Source: Megachile rotundata
Taxonomy: Eukaryota > Arthropoda > Insecta > Hymenoptera > Megachilidae
Direction of reading: 5' to 3'
DNA: 64,000 nt
Assembly (NCBI RefSeq): GCF_050947335.1
Contig: NC_134995.1
Span: forward strand, 9,896,501-9,960,500
Part shown: positions 37,561-48,951 of the stretch, piece after piece
Position numbering within the stretch: the first letter of the stretch is position 1
Layout of the letters: each line of letters begins with the position of its first letter
Translations under genes and position numbers: made by a program
The notes under the pieces: model-generated
What the model was told of the DNA's origin: nothing
Databases searched by the model: none
The model's input: the letters and a program-made list of their open reading frames with translations, nothing else

Positions 37561-38300
37561 CGATCAAGGTATTTGGATAATTTGGTATTTAGGGATTTAG
37601 TGATTTGGGGATGTAGGTATTTGGACATTTTGAAATTTAGGGATTTTGTAATTTGGGGATGTGGGTATTTGGATAAGTTGGGATTTTGGAACGTGGAAAT
37701 TTGGGGATAAGGGTATTTGGATAATTTGGAATTTGGGGATGTGGAAATTTGGGGATAAGGGTATTTGGATAATTTGGAATTTGGGGATTTGGAAATTTGG
37801 GGATAAGGGTACTTGGATAATTTGGAATTTGGGGATGTGGAAATTTGGGGATAAGGGTACTTGGATAATTTGGAATTTGGGGATGTGGAAATTGGGGGAT
37901 AAGGGTATTTGGATAATTTGGAATTTGGGGATGTGGAAATTTGGGGATAAGGGTATTTGGATAATTTGGAATTTGGGGATTTGGAAATTTGGGGATATGG
38001 GTATTTGGATAATTTAGAATTCGGAGATCTAGTAATTTGGACATCTTGGGATTTGGGGATGTGGAAATTTGGGGAAATGGGTATTTGGACATCTTGGGAT
38101 TTGGAGATGTGGAAATTTGGGAGAATAGGTATTTGGACACCTTGGGATTTGGGGACGTGGAAATTTGGGGGAATAGGTAATTGGACATCTTGGGATTTGG
38201 AGATGTGGAAATTTGGGGATATTGGTATTTGGATAATTTGGAATTTGAGGACCTAGTAATTTGGGGATATGGATATTAGTACATCTTGAGATTTGATATT
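37561..38300. repeat. 48-bp minisatellite made of three 16-mers
   Basis: GGGGATAAGGGTATTT, GGATAATTTGGAATTT and GGGGATGTGGAAATTT follow in order, giving a 48-bp unit repeated about a dozen times and drifting after 38010. Since 48 is a multiple of three, long ORFs on both strands (up to 183 codons) are repeat readings. Confidence 0.95.
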
Positions 38301-39192
38301 CCAGTAATTTGAGACCACAGGCACTCTACATCTCACAATTCAAAAATTTTCAGAATTTAAAAATTCATCCAATTAAAAACCTTGAACCTACCAAACCAAA
38401 AAAACTTTAAAACTTGCAAATTTAAATTTGAAGGTATAAAACCTTGAACGTTCCTCAATTTAATAATCCGTGAATTTGAAAATATAAAAGACGCTAAAAC
38501 TTTGAAACCTACAGCCCTGAAAACTTGAAAGGTTCTTTTCAAACACCTCCATTAAAACATTATCAGCGACTCCAGAGTCTCCAGCACGGTGTTTATCAGA
38601 GAAAATGAAGAGATTTTAATAACTCTAATTAGAGAAAAGACGCGTCGGAATTTGGAAAGCTTTTCTCGCTCTGTTCCGGTTGAAATGAATTTTAAACGTT
38701 GCGCGTCGAGTTTCAGGGATTCCAAAATTTCTAATGCGCCTGGAAAATATCCGGCAAGTTCCTTCGGGAATTGGGCAAACTTTCAAGCGCCGGTACATTT
38801 CGTTGTTATGTATTACCGTCTCTAGCACGATATAATGTTCAGATATTTGGCGGATAAGTTAATGCCGGACTACGGAAAACTGTAATGAAATTATTCGGTA
38901 TTAATCGTCAGGAGAGTTTCATTGTATCCACTCAAACTACGCTAATTCGTCCGGTTATGATCCGTGAACTCTTATATGGTATTCTAAATATTTGTATGAA
39001 TTTAATTACTGAAATTTTGCTGACGAACTGTTTTATACAAACGAACAGCTAATTTCAAAATTATGGACCTAATTTTAGGATTCTATGCTAAAGGACTTTA
39101 GGTCGCTAGGACTCTATGATGTAAATCAGGTATCACTTTTTTTAACTCTTTGCACTTCTCAATTTACTTCATTTAACTACTCTTTAATACAT
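38301..39192. other. Single-copy sequence, no gene assigned
   Basis: Overlapping 78- and 67-codon ORFs (38589-38828) have no recognised domain. Confidence 0.45.
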
Positions 39193-39772
39193 TAGGTCGA
39201 ATCATAAGTAACTTCCGATGCAGCTAAATAGATTTTATTGTGTGTATGGTGAGATTATGAAGGTATAAGTCACCACGAGTTGTTGAAGTCAAATTTAACG
39301 ATTACTGCGGATAAATACATTCAGCAATTGCAAAGAGTGCAAGAGAAACTCCTAGAAATGCGCCCTGCACTCGTCAATCGCAGAAATGTCATTCTTTTAC
39401 ACGACAACGTGCGACCGCATACAGCAAGGGTAACTCAAGAAAAAATTCTTGAGCTTGGATGGTCTGTTTTACCACGTCCACCTTACTTCTCAGATCTTGC
39501 CCCGACAGACTACCACCTTTTCTGTTCCTTACAAAACTTTTTAAATGGAAAAACCTTCAATTCTGAAGAGCAAGTCAGGCAGGCTGTTGAAAGCTTCTTC
39601 CAGTCTGAACCAACCACATTTTACAAGGAAGGAATTGATAAACTACCAGGAAAATGGGAGAAGGTTATAGAAAATAGTGGTGAATATATAATAAAATAAT
39701 ATAATTTTGTTGTTTAATGAGGACGAAATAAATGTCTGATAAAAAAACGGAAGTTACTTATGACTCGACCTA
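39193..39772 (+). mobile_element. Internally deleted mariner element
   Basis: This is a ~580-bp element bounded by near-perfect inverted repeats. The left end reads GGTCGAATCATAAGTAACTT and the right end is its reverse complement with one mismatch over about 23 bp. A TA sits outside each end, as expected for the TA target duplication of Tc1/mariner elements. Full-length mariners are about 1.3 kb, so roughly half, including the N-terminal DNA-binding region and the first catalytic Asp, is gone. The remaining open frame lies between the repeats on the + strand. Confidence 0.93.
39253..39699 (+). pseudogene. Mariner transposase, C-terminal fragment (D34D half)
   Basis: The frame is open from 39253, just after a TGA at 39250, to a stop at 39697-39699. 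It opens with DYEGISHHELLKS, the decayed form of the mariner 'G-I-I-H-Y-E-L-L' motif. It then carries LLHDNVRPHTARV with catalytic Asp 2, and SDLAPTDYHLF with Asp 3 exactly 34 residues later, the D34D spacing of mariner. The C-terminal GKWEKVIENSGEY motif is present. The first catalytic Asp and the helix-turn-helix region are missing, so it cannot be an active transposase. The kept part has no internal stop or frameshift, suggesting recent deletion. No start methionine is evident. Confidence 0.93.
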
Positions 39773-40084
39773 ATACACAAAATAGGTCAAAGGGATGCTC
39801 AATAGAATGTATTGCAACAGGGTGTAGTATGTGAGAAATTTAGTTAAATACATATTTAACTTGCAAGACATCTGAGTTCTTACTTATTCAAGTCCTGTTA
39901 AGATACTTCAAAAGTCAGCTACCATTAGGTACTGTTATTTGGGCCTACAATTGGGTACTGTATTTGTAGTAGCTTGACAAGTATATCTTTAGCAAAATTC
40001 ATAACTTGGATGAGTACTATGATATTCTATATTAAGATTAGTTAGGTATCACCTTAGAAGCTGTCACAAATTATATATATTGTT

Positions 40085-41215
40085 CTTGCTGTGGTTTCTT
40101 CAGGATTTGTTGAGGATATTCCACAATCAGTCAGTTAGGTATCATTTTTGTAGATATCAAAATTTATATATTATACTTGCTGTGGTTTTTTGAGAGTTTG
40201 TTGAGGATATTCCACATTAAGGTTAGTTAGACATCATCTTCGTAGGTGTCACAATTTATGTATATTATACTTTATGTAGTTTCTTGAGGATTTGTTGAAG
40301 ATATTCTATAATCAGCCAGTTAGATATCATCTCTGTAGGTGTCATAATTTATAAATTATACTCTATGTGGTTTCTTAAGTGTTTGTTGAAGAAATTCTAC
40401 AATGAGTCAGTTAGACATCATCTTTGTAGGTGTTACAATTTATATAGTATACTTTATGTGGTTTGTAGACAATTTGTTAAGGAAATTCTACAATGAGGCA
40501 GTTAGACAGCATCTCTATAGGTGTCACAGATTATATATTGTATTTTATATTGTTCTTTTGTGGTTTTGTTGAAGAAATTCTATAATCAGCCAGTTAGACA
40601 TCATCTCTATAGCTGTCACAATTAATATATTGTACTTTATGTTGCTTTTTTATGGTTTTGTTAAAGAAATTCTATAAACAACCAGTTAGACAGCATCTCT
40701 ATAAGTGTCACAACTTATATATTATACTTTATGTTGTTTTTTTGAGGTCTCGTTAAAGAAATTCTATAAGCAGCCAGTTAGACATCATCTCTATAGCTGT
40801 CACAATTAATATATTGTACTTTATGTTGCTTTTTTATGGTCTTGTTAAAGAAATTCTATAAGCAGCCAGTTAGACATCATCTCTATAGCTGTCACAATTA
40901 ATATATTGTACTTTATGTTGTTCTTTTGTGGTTTTGTTAAAGAAATTCTATAAGCAGCCAGTTAGACATCATCTCTATAGCTGTCACAATTTATATATTA
41001 TACTTTATGTTGTTCTTTTGTGGTTTTGTTAAAGAAATTCTATAATCAGCCAGTTAGACATCATCTCTATAGCTGTCACAATTTATATATTGTACTTTAT
41101 GTTGTTTTTTTATATTTTTGTTAAAGAAGTTCTATAATCAGCCAGTTAGACATCATCTTCGTAGGTGTTCCAATTTATATATTGTACTTTATGTGGTTTC
41201 TCGAGGATGATAAGT
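40085..41215. repeat. 92-bp tandem repeat, about eleven copies, just upstream of an exon
   Basis: CAGTTAGACATCATCTCTAT recurs at 40775, 40867, 40959 and 41051 and (variant) 41143, exactly 92 bp apart; earlier units are more diverged. Each has AGCTGTCACAATT and TACTTTATGTTGTT. The array stops about 140 bp before the acceptor of the first visible exon. Confidence 0.94.
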
Positions 41216-41353
41216 TGAACAGCTACGTCACAGTAGCTGACCCCGTAAGGTTACATTTGGCCACAAAATGGCGAGCGATTAGAGAAATGGGTAAAATGTG
41301 GTAAGTAACGAACGTGATGTCACGTAACCGTTTATCATCCCTTTCTGTTCCAG

Positions 41354-41510
41354 GATTGTTCGAGACGGACGGTGTGCTCGTTTCTGGCACGATGTGCGAC
41401 CTCGAGTTTGTCAGTTCACAGTCAAAACGGCAATACGGACGCTTCTACTCGCCACGGTACCCGTCCTCCTACCCAAAGAACATCCGGTGCTCGTACCTCT
41501 TCCGGGCAAG
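41354..41510 (+). CDS. CUB-domain protein, first visible internal exon (probable suppressor of lurcher protein 1-like)
   Basis: This is an internal exon of a secreted or single-pass extracellular CUB protein. It follows a pyrimidine-rich acceptor (ctttctgttccag) and ends at a GCAAG|GTAACT donor. It enters with two bases of a split codon, has 51 complete codons and leaves with two bases (AG). Residue 14 is the first CUB cysteine in the stretch MCDLEFVSS. Next come the hallmark GRFYSPRYPSSYP, the CUB 'G-x-I/F-x-S-P-x-Y-P' entry motif, and the second cysteine in NIRCSY (residue 45). The bases encode the N-terminal third of the domain. The preceding exon is not identified anywhere in the 41 kb upstream, so either this intron is very long or an earlier short exon was missed. 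The resemblance to insect SOL-1-like proteins is from memory; the CUB assignment is secure. Confidence 0.9.
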
Positions 41511-41694
41511 GTAACTACGCTGACCTACTATCAAACTCGCAAACTGATCCCGACATAATCCATATATAATGCATCTCGAGGCCAATCTCAAGGCCCCCTA
41601 TATATCTAACGTTCCCGCGGATTTAACGGCTACGATCCGTAATCTGGATGCAGGTTAATTAACACCTGATCACGGACCTTCGTGTGATCATTTT

Positions 41695-42130
41695 GTGGAG
41701 TGGAGTTGGGTGAAATGAGCAAGTGGTTTCAGATAGAAGTTGGCGGAAGGTCTCAATTTTTTAGTATACTTTTTTAGAACTATTGGGGGAAGATTATTAA
41801 TAGAGTATTTTGAAATTTTTTTGTAATTTTGAAATTTTACATTTTGAAATTTTTTTTAAGAAAAATCGTGTAATATTGCAAACTTGCAGTTGGAGAAATT
41901 AGTTGTATAATCGAGTTGGGTGAACAAAATGAGCAATTGAAGATTTCAGATAGAAGTCGATAGAATGTCTTAATTTTTCTGTATACTTTTTTAGAAATAA
42001 TAGTGGAAGATTATTAATAGACTACTTTGAAATTTTTTGTAATTTTGAAATTTTGTATTTTGTAATTTTTTTCAAAGGAAATCCTGTAATACTGCAAACT
42101 TGCATTTAGAGGAATTAGGGTAATTGTACT
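41695..42130. repeat. ~215-bp direct duplication in the first visible intron
   Basis: GAGTTGGGTGAA...AATGAGCAA occurs near 41704 and 41912. Each is followed by TTTCAGATAGAAGT, then TTTTTTAGAA and TTTGAAATTTT tracts in the same order. Confidence 0.85.
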
Positions 42131-42924
42131 TACTGAAGGACATATTTTAAATTATCTCACGTGCCATCATACCTGTTATAGACACAAATGAGTATGCTAT
42201 TAATTTATTTATTTTCCCAAACAAAAATACTACAAAGTACCATTATAAATTTCATATAAATCAAATAACAAAGTCTCCGACACCTCTCAAGGTATCAAAA
42301 GAAAAACCATATGAAATATTTGATAAATGTACTACACTGAAAATGTGAGGTATTGTGAAGAAAGTAGTATGACACCGTTATTGATCAGACAGTGCGCGCA
42401 ACCAGTATTTTCACCCTCGTTTTCAGCTTCAGTTTTAATAATCCTTTCCTATGAAGAATGCTCATTATAATATCATAAATAATGTTTGATATTTATCGTG
42501 ATAAATTTATTCCCATATAGAATTCTGAAACGTTATATTATTCACACGTTTTCTGCCGCAGTGAGTACGGATGTAGCAAGACTTTAGTAAGAATTATTAA
42601 CACGTTAAATACTGCTGTGAAAATGGCGACTGTGATTACTATCCAAAATATAATGAATTTTGTACTTGATGAATTAATGTGAAATCATAGTTGAACCAAC
42701 AGAATAATTTACTATAGCGGTGTTTTATAATAGAATAATAGAATACACTTTATTATTCATAGTTATGGTTAATAGAATGATTTATTGAACTTGACAATAT
42801 TTATTTTCAAACTTGATCACTGAAATTTTGTTTATAATTCAACAGATAATTTAGTAATATGGAAATAGTAAAATTTTGTATTTGTGAAGTTTTATAGTTT
42901 TATGTAAATATTTATTATTTATAT
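42131..42924. other. Single-copy intron sequence
   Basis: AT-rich, with no supported feature. Confidence 0.5.
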
Positions 42925-43257
42925 AGGGTGTCTTAGAATTAGTGTAGGTCCCTGAAATGGGGGGTAGCTGACGTGATTCTGAATAAAATTTCCCTTTGCA
43001 GAAATGGGATTTGAAGCTCCGTTTTTGAATTATTAAGGAAAAACGCGGACCAATCAGAGCGCGAAGATTACGCGCGCTCAGCCACTATGCGGAGCTGTCT
43101 CGCGCCGGCGCACGCCCTCGCGCTCTGATTGGTCCGCGTTTTTCGTTAATAATTCAAAAACGGAGCTTCAGATCCCATTTTTGCAAAGGGAAATCTTATT
43201 CAGAATCACGTCAGCTACCTCCCATTTCAGGGACTTACACTAATTGTGAATAACCCT
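42925..43257. mobile_element. Foldback MITE with 140-bp arms and a GC-rich centre (complete copy)
   Basis: The left arm 42925-43064 and right arm 43118-43257 are inverted copies that differ at only scattered positions. They enclose a ~53-bp GC-rich spacer (CGCGCGCTCAGCC...CGCGCCGGCG). The outer ends read AGGGTGTC and its partner AACCCT next to TATA-like flanks; the exact target duplication is ambiguous. Each arm contains GGACCAATCAGAGCGCG, a strong match to the CCAAT/NF-Y box, and AGCTGACGTGATTC. There is no coding capacity. Partial relatives at 6848-7049 and 10232-10287 confirm a dispersed family. Confidence 0.93.
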
Positions 43258-44250
43258 GTATACGTATACGTTCATACATCTCCTTCAAACCACACAACAT
43301 ATTTTCATTTCATAGAAAATCCTGTGGTCTTCAAAGCTAACGCACCTGTTAACATACAACCACCAAACAGTTAAAATACAATCACCAAACAGTTAAAATA
43401 CAACCTCCAAACAATTAAATACAAATAAAGTTCTATAAACGTTTACTCCGTCATTTTAATTTCGCGTTCTCCTTCTACAAAATTATTCCAATGCACATAC
43501 TTAATAATTGCACAAAATTTAAAGAAAACTGGAGTTCCCAACGTGAGCTTCGTAAGACGCGATTAATGGCGGCGCGTTTACATGGAACGTAGCAATCGGT
43601 TGAAATCACAGCCGGATCCAGTAATTTCGGAATGTCGTTTGTACGCAGTGAATTTAACCGCGGTGTCGAGCCAGTATGCAGATATGATTTCCGTAGTATT
43701 GTGGCTTCCGCTTAATTGCAGTAATTGTATCAAAGTAGCGTTTGCAGTTCGCTATGCCTAACAGTCGTGTCAGGGCAACAGCGCACCGTGCATAACTATA
43801 AACCTGACGGATGCGCTGTTACAAGCGTGCACAATCCGCTCCCGTGGATTTATGAATGTCATTACATCAACGCCGCAAATTGCGCACTGATACTCGCCGT
43901 ATCGATAATCGACGAGTCTCTTGTCGTTCGTAGAAGTCGCAGCGTATCCATCGATTATCTTCCGATGATTGTCCATCATTGTCCGTACAAATCACTGCGG
44001 GACGAAGGAAAGGGAAATAGATTCGAAATTGGTGAGGTCGGACGCGGGATTTGTGTAACGGGCAGGTAGGAAGATGTAGTGACATGTTTTATGTAGGGAC
44101 ATATAAGAGTTTGCTTTTTCTTTGAGATAATAAGGTGTGGAAAAAGATAATTCATATGCAAGAATTATTTTATATTGTCAGGGATATAGAAAATTTATTT
44201 ATGTGGAAAAGTATGAGTGATATGGAAGAATTATTTAATGTCGTAACAAT
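43258..44250. other. Single-copy intron sequence
   Basis: A GC-richer patch at 43540-44070 with overlapping ORFs on both strands (up to 114 codons) but no domain. A short triple repeat of AACAGTTAAAATACAA-type units lies near 43365-43425. Confidence 0.5.
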
Positions 44251-45345
44251 TAAGAAATTTATGAAATATGAAAATTTTGAAGAATTTGAGAAATTTGGGA
44301 AATTTACAAATTTTGAAAAAATTTCAAATCTTGACAAATTTTATAATCTAAGGAAATTTTAGAAATTTACAAACTCAAAAATTTGAGAAATTTGAGAAGT
44401 GAGAGAAATTTAAGAAATTTGAGAAATTTGAGAAATTTGAGAAACTTACAAATTTTGAAGAAATTTCAAATCTTGACAAATTTTATAATCTAAGGAAATT
44501 TGAGAAATTTACAAATTCTAAAGAATTTGAGAAATTTGAGAATTGAGAGAAATTTAAAAAATTTGAGAAATTTGAGAAATTTACGAATTTTGAAGAAATT
44601 TCAAATCTTGACAAATTTTATAATCTAAGGAAATTTGAGAAATTTACAAATTCTAAAGAATTTGAGAAATTTGAGAACTGAGAGAATTTTAAGAAATTTG
44701 AGAAATTTGAGAAACTTACAAATTTTGAGGAAATTTCAAATCTTGACAAATTTTATAATCCAAGGAAATTTGAGAAATTTACAAATTCTGAAAAATTTGA
44801 GAAATTTGAGAACTGAGAGAATTTTAAGAAATTGGAGAAATTTGAGAAATTCACAGATTTTGAAAAAATTTCAAATCTTGACAAATTTTATAATCCAAGG
44901 AAATTTGAGAAATTTACAAATTCTGAAAAATTTGAGAAATTTGAGAACTGAGAGAATTTTAAGAAATTGGAGAAATTTGAGAAATTCACAGATTTTGAAA
45001 AAATTTCAAATCTTGACAAATTTTATAATCTAAGGAAATTTGAGAAATTTACAAATTCTAAAGAATTTGAGAAATTTGAGAATTGAGAGAATTTGAAGAA
45101 ATTTGAGAAATTTGAGAAATTCACAGATTTTGAAAAAATTTCAAATCTTGACAAATTTTATAATCTAAGGAAATTTGAGAAATTTACAAATTCTAAAGAA
45201 TTTGAGAAATTTGAGAATTGAGAGAAATTTAAAAAATTTGAGAAATTTGAGAAATTTGAGAAACTTGAGAATTTTGGAAAATTTGACAAATTTAAGAAAT
45301 TTGAGAAACTTGAGAATTTGAAAAATTTGAGAAATTAAGAAAACT
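44251..45345. repeat. 135-bp higher-order array of AAATTTGAG units, seven copies
   Basis: CAAATCTTGACAAATTTTAT starts at 44325, 44467, 44602, 44737, 44872, 45007 and 45142. After the first interval (142) the spacing is exactly 135 bp. The interior is made of AAATTTGAG/AAATTTACAAATTC units. As 135 is a multiple of three, one frame stays open for 132 codons; it is a repeat reading. Confidence 0.95.
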
Positions 45346-45994
45346 TACAAAATTCCTAAAATGTAAAAAAATTAAGAAAATCCCTAAAACTAAAAAATTC
45401 GTAAAAATCACGTCACCAACAATAAAAAATATTCCACCTAACGTAACCACATAAATATCATCCCAGATCAAAATTTCAACAATCAAAGAACAACGAAATA
45501 AATGAAAAATTCTGCGTGTAACAAGCATCGTTTTCAATATTAAGCGACATTTCGTTGATCGAATAAATCCATAGATACAGTAGCATCAATAATTTATTCT
45601 AAATGAAAATATTCCTCGGGAGTTTTCTGGTATTGAAGTTAAAATCGATTCGTGCTCGTCAACATCCGTCTGCTCTTTGTGAAAAATAAATGAACGAGAA
45701 TATTGACGATACGTCTACCCAGAACTTGTAATATCTCTGCATTTACAGTGGAAGTACCTCAATATTGTATCTCCTCCTGTGGTTCTACATTTCGACGGAT
45801 AATTTTGTTCATTTTTATCAAGTATTTCTTGCGATTTTTTTAACGAACTTTGCGGGAAGTTAAATTAAAAAGGATCTCATTGGAAATGGTAATTTCTCGG
45901 TTCGTTGTTTGAGTAATTTTTCATTTGCATACTCAATACTAATATAAAAACTGATTTAAAAACAGTCGCTTAAGAGTTATTTATCTTGTTTCAG
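45346..45994. other. Single-copy intron sequence before the 60-nt exon
   Basis: No feature is supported apart from the exon acceptor at its end. Confidence 0.5.
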
Positions 45995-46054
45995 ATTAAA
46001 GGAGAGGATTCGTTTATTTTTCGAGGAGATTTCGCTGCAGAAGGGAGACCTTAG
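45995..46054 (+). CDS. CUB-domain protein, second visible exon (60 nt)
   Basis: This short exon is too small to stand out as an ORF. It lies between a clear acceptor (atcttgtttcag) and a consensus donor (CTTAG|GTGAGT). Its first base completes the AG|A arginine codon from the previous exon. Nineteen codons follow (LKERIRLFFEEISLQKGDL) and it leaves with AG. This is the middle beta strand of the CUB domain, the 'I-x-L-x-F-x-x-x-x-L' segment that runs into the third cysteine. Its phase fits both neighbours exactly, and the joined reading has no stop, which strongly supports it. A 113-bp direct duplication begins about 30 bp after the donor. Confidence 0.9.
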   Translation: MKGEDSFIFRGDFAAEGRP

Positions 46055-46084
46055 GTGAGTTCTCGTATCACTTATTAACTTTTT

Positions 46085-46315
46085 CATATATCAAAGTAAC
46101 ATAAATTACATTTTGCGTTTCTACAAATTTCTTCAAGCTTCGCAAAATTTTACAGTGCAATATTTACACGATAAATACATATATTTTAATAAAATTTATA
46201 TCAAAGTAACATAAATTGCATTTTGCGTTTCTACAAATTTTTTAAGCTTCACAAAATTTTACAGTGCAATATTTACACAATAAATACATATACTTTAATA
46301 AAATTTGCGATTTTG
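46085..46315. repeat. 113-bp direct duplication after the 60-nt exon
   Basis: ATATCAAAGTAACATAAATT and the following GCATTTTGCGTTTCTACAAA...ACAGTGCAATATTTACAC are present twice, at about 46087 and 46199, with few differences. Confidence 0.9.
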
Positions 46316-47050
46316 AAATGGTGAAACAAGTCAGAAAATCTTGAAAAATTTCCAAATTTCATAGAATTGCTTCGAATGCTTTTACGTGCACCCCTAATAA
46401 GATTACAGAGGAAAAAAGGAACAGAAATAATCCGTTTTGTCATTCGAACGCGAGTCGATAATTTAAAAATCGTGTTTCCGCCGGGACAGCCGAAGGCCAT
46501 AACCTGTCCGAGCCCCGCTACGGCTTTAAAATTCAGAGCCTTATAAATGATTTACAAATTTTTCCCCCGTCTCGAAGTCGATAGATTCGTAAAAGCGACC
46601 CAACGAACGAGGGAAAAGGTTGCTCGCATATTCCGTGCAGAAATCGAGTTCCGTAAGTTTTTAAAGCGGGCGAGGATTTAACGTGAAGGATCAAAAGTCG
46701 TGAATTGGTGGGGACTTGTCTCGAAACGGTAAAGGAGCCATCATTATACGAGAACTACGGTATCGTCGATTTATGGACGACGAAGCTTAGAAATCCGCGT
46801 CTCGTCGCGTCACAAAACACGCCTGACAAAATCCATCGGCGTCCGCTGAGATTCGTGAAATTTCTTCCGTGTGAAGCTCGTTAGATTTCTCGCCTCAATA
46901 AACACGACGGTCATCCGGCCTCGAAACGGAAACGAGAGTTGAAAAGTTTGAAGAACGTTCGCACTTTCATGAATCGTATGTGCAAAAGAATAAAGTGTGG
47001 ATTCTTATTTAATATGAAGTATAATGCAGCTTAAATAAGGTTAAAAGATT
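46316..47050. other. Single-copy intron sequence
   Basis: GC-richer, without a supported gene. A 75-codon minus ORF at 46273-46500 has no domain. Confidence 0.45.
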
Positions 47051-47830
47051 GATACTGTTATTTATTTAAACATATTTTAGTAAGAAAGAAGTTTTGGAAC
47101 AGATACAATAATAGTGAGGTGGTTAATAAGTAATATGGCGGCGGGAGTAGGAAAAGCGTACTGCGCATGCGCCGTAGTCCACCGCGCCCTTCAAGCTATC
47201 TAATCAACTCACTCGTTATTTATCTGTACTTTTATATTGTAATTACGAGGGATATTAACTGCATATCATTCGTAGTTTCTTTCTTCTCAATTTCTATATA
47301 AGAAGCTATATATTTCAACAAGTAAGAAGTCTTTGTTAAACATACAGCAGCTTTGTTACAAAAACAGAGACGCTGCGTTAATAACTCATATGGCGTCGAG
47401 AGTAGGGAAAGCGTACTGCGCATGCGCCGCAATCCCCCGCGCACTTCAAGCTCTCTAATCAACTCACTCGTTATTTATGTGTACTTCTATATTATAATTA
47501 TGAGGAATATTAACTGTATATCATTCGTAGTTTCTTTCTTCTCAATTTCTGTATAAGAAGCTATATATTTCAACAAGAAAGAAGTCTTTATTAAACGTAC
47601 AGTAGTTTTGTTGCGAAAAGAGTAAAATACTACGCTATAAACTAACATGGCTTCAAGAGAGAAAGCGTTCTGCGCATGCGTCACACTTCGGCGCGAACTT
47701 CAAACCACCTAATCAACCTATCCAATTACTTCCAAGTACTTTTACATTACAATAATGAAAAGTACTAACCATACAACATTACTATCACTTTTTCCCTCAA
47801 TTTCCAAACAGAAACATTAATTTCTGTAAT
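47051..47830. repeat. 255-bp tandem triplication with NRF-1-like and ATGGC motifs
   Basis: CTGCGCATGCG starts at 47161, 47416 and 47670, a spacing of 255 and 254 bp. Each is preceded about 25 bp upstream by ATATGGCGGCG, ATATGGCGTCG or ACATGGCTTCA. Each is followed by CTTCAAGC/CTTCAAAC, CTAATCAAC and a long A/T-rich tail (TTCTTCTCAATTTC). The third unit is the most diverged. ORFs on both strands are repeat shadows. Confidence 0.92.
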
Positions 47831-48951
47831 GTCACAGAGAAACGTATTACCCCGTATATCCCACCGGGTTTCTTTGCATGTAGAATTTAATTATGAGTAC
47901 GGCAGCACGATACTCATGAAAGTTTCACACGCACCACTTTCGTCGAGTGTCCGATAAATTTTTGAAAAAAGGGTGAAGGCCAACGGTAACGTCGACGGTG
48001 CTTCTATTACGCTAATTGTGAATTACGACGCCTGTCGGTTATTAACGTTTACGAGTTAACGAGCCACGATAACGAGTAGCAAGATCACGAATGGCGGGAC
48101 GAAACTTTTCTATTTAAAAGTTTTCCGAGCCAACATTGTGCTGGTTGGCTGTAGTTCGATGGCACGTCAAACCGCGAACAGAGCACGGGACGTGGATCGA
48201 GGCTTTAAACGGATTAAACACGCAATAGAGATTTGCGTGAACGATAAATTTCCGCGGATTAATATTTTTTTCCTTTTTCCGGCCTCTTTTTTCTGTCCTG
48301 TTCGATCGTTTGTTTAAACTTTAATGGGATCTAAACGAGCCGCTGGTAAAGAGCTATAAAGCGATTCGAGGGATGAACGGAATATTGGGGACATGTGTGT
48401 TAACAGGTGTTTATGTTATCTTGGTACAACTGTACTGATGACATGATAGATGACTTCACTATTTCTCAATTTTTAAAAAGTTCCAAATTTCAAAATCTTG
48501 GAACTTGTACATTTTCTAAAGTCCTCAAATCTTCAAATCCTCAAAGTATCAAACTCCCAACACCTCCAGCTTTAAAAATAAAAAAATTAAGTCTTAAAAT
48601 TTTACTGCCGAGTGCAAACATATGTTCCTTTCTCCCCAGAAGACTTCCTAAAATTAACCTTAAAAAATCTCAAACCTAACAAAATATATATCTTGTACTA
48701 TTCTCTCAAATCCGTATACAATTAAAACCCTGTATAAAATTATATCTACTCGAAATTTTTTCTTTACGACAAAACGAATGTTGCATTAATTGACAAATTT
48801 TTCACGTGTGTTTATCATTTGAAGGAACGATGCAGCGTGCAAATGAAGGCCGATGTCATCGAACTTTTCTGCCAGCGTGGTGTTTAACGATGTCAGCCCG
48901 TGAATCAAAGATAGATCTCATGATTCTTCAAACTTTACGATCGCCAATACG
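47831..48951. other. Single-copy intron sequence
   Basis: No repeat or coding feature is supported. A 90-codon plus ORF at 48407-48679 is low in information. Confidence 0.45.

Noticed and set aside
37637..38188. 183-codon minus-strand Pro/Ile/Asn-rich ORF
   Set aside because: Reading of the 48-bp G-rich minisatellite; several other frames are open too.
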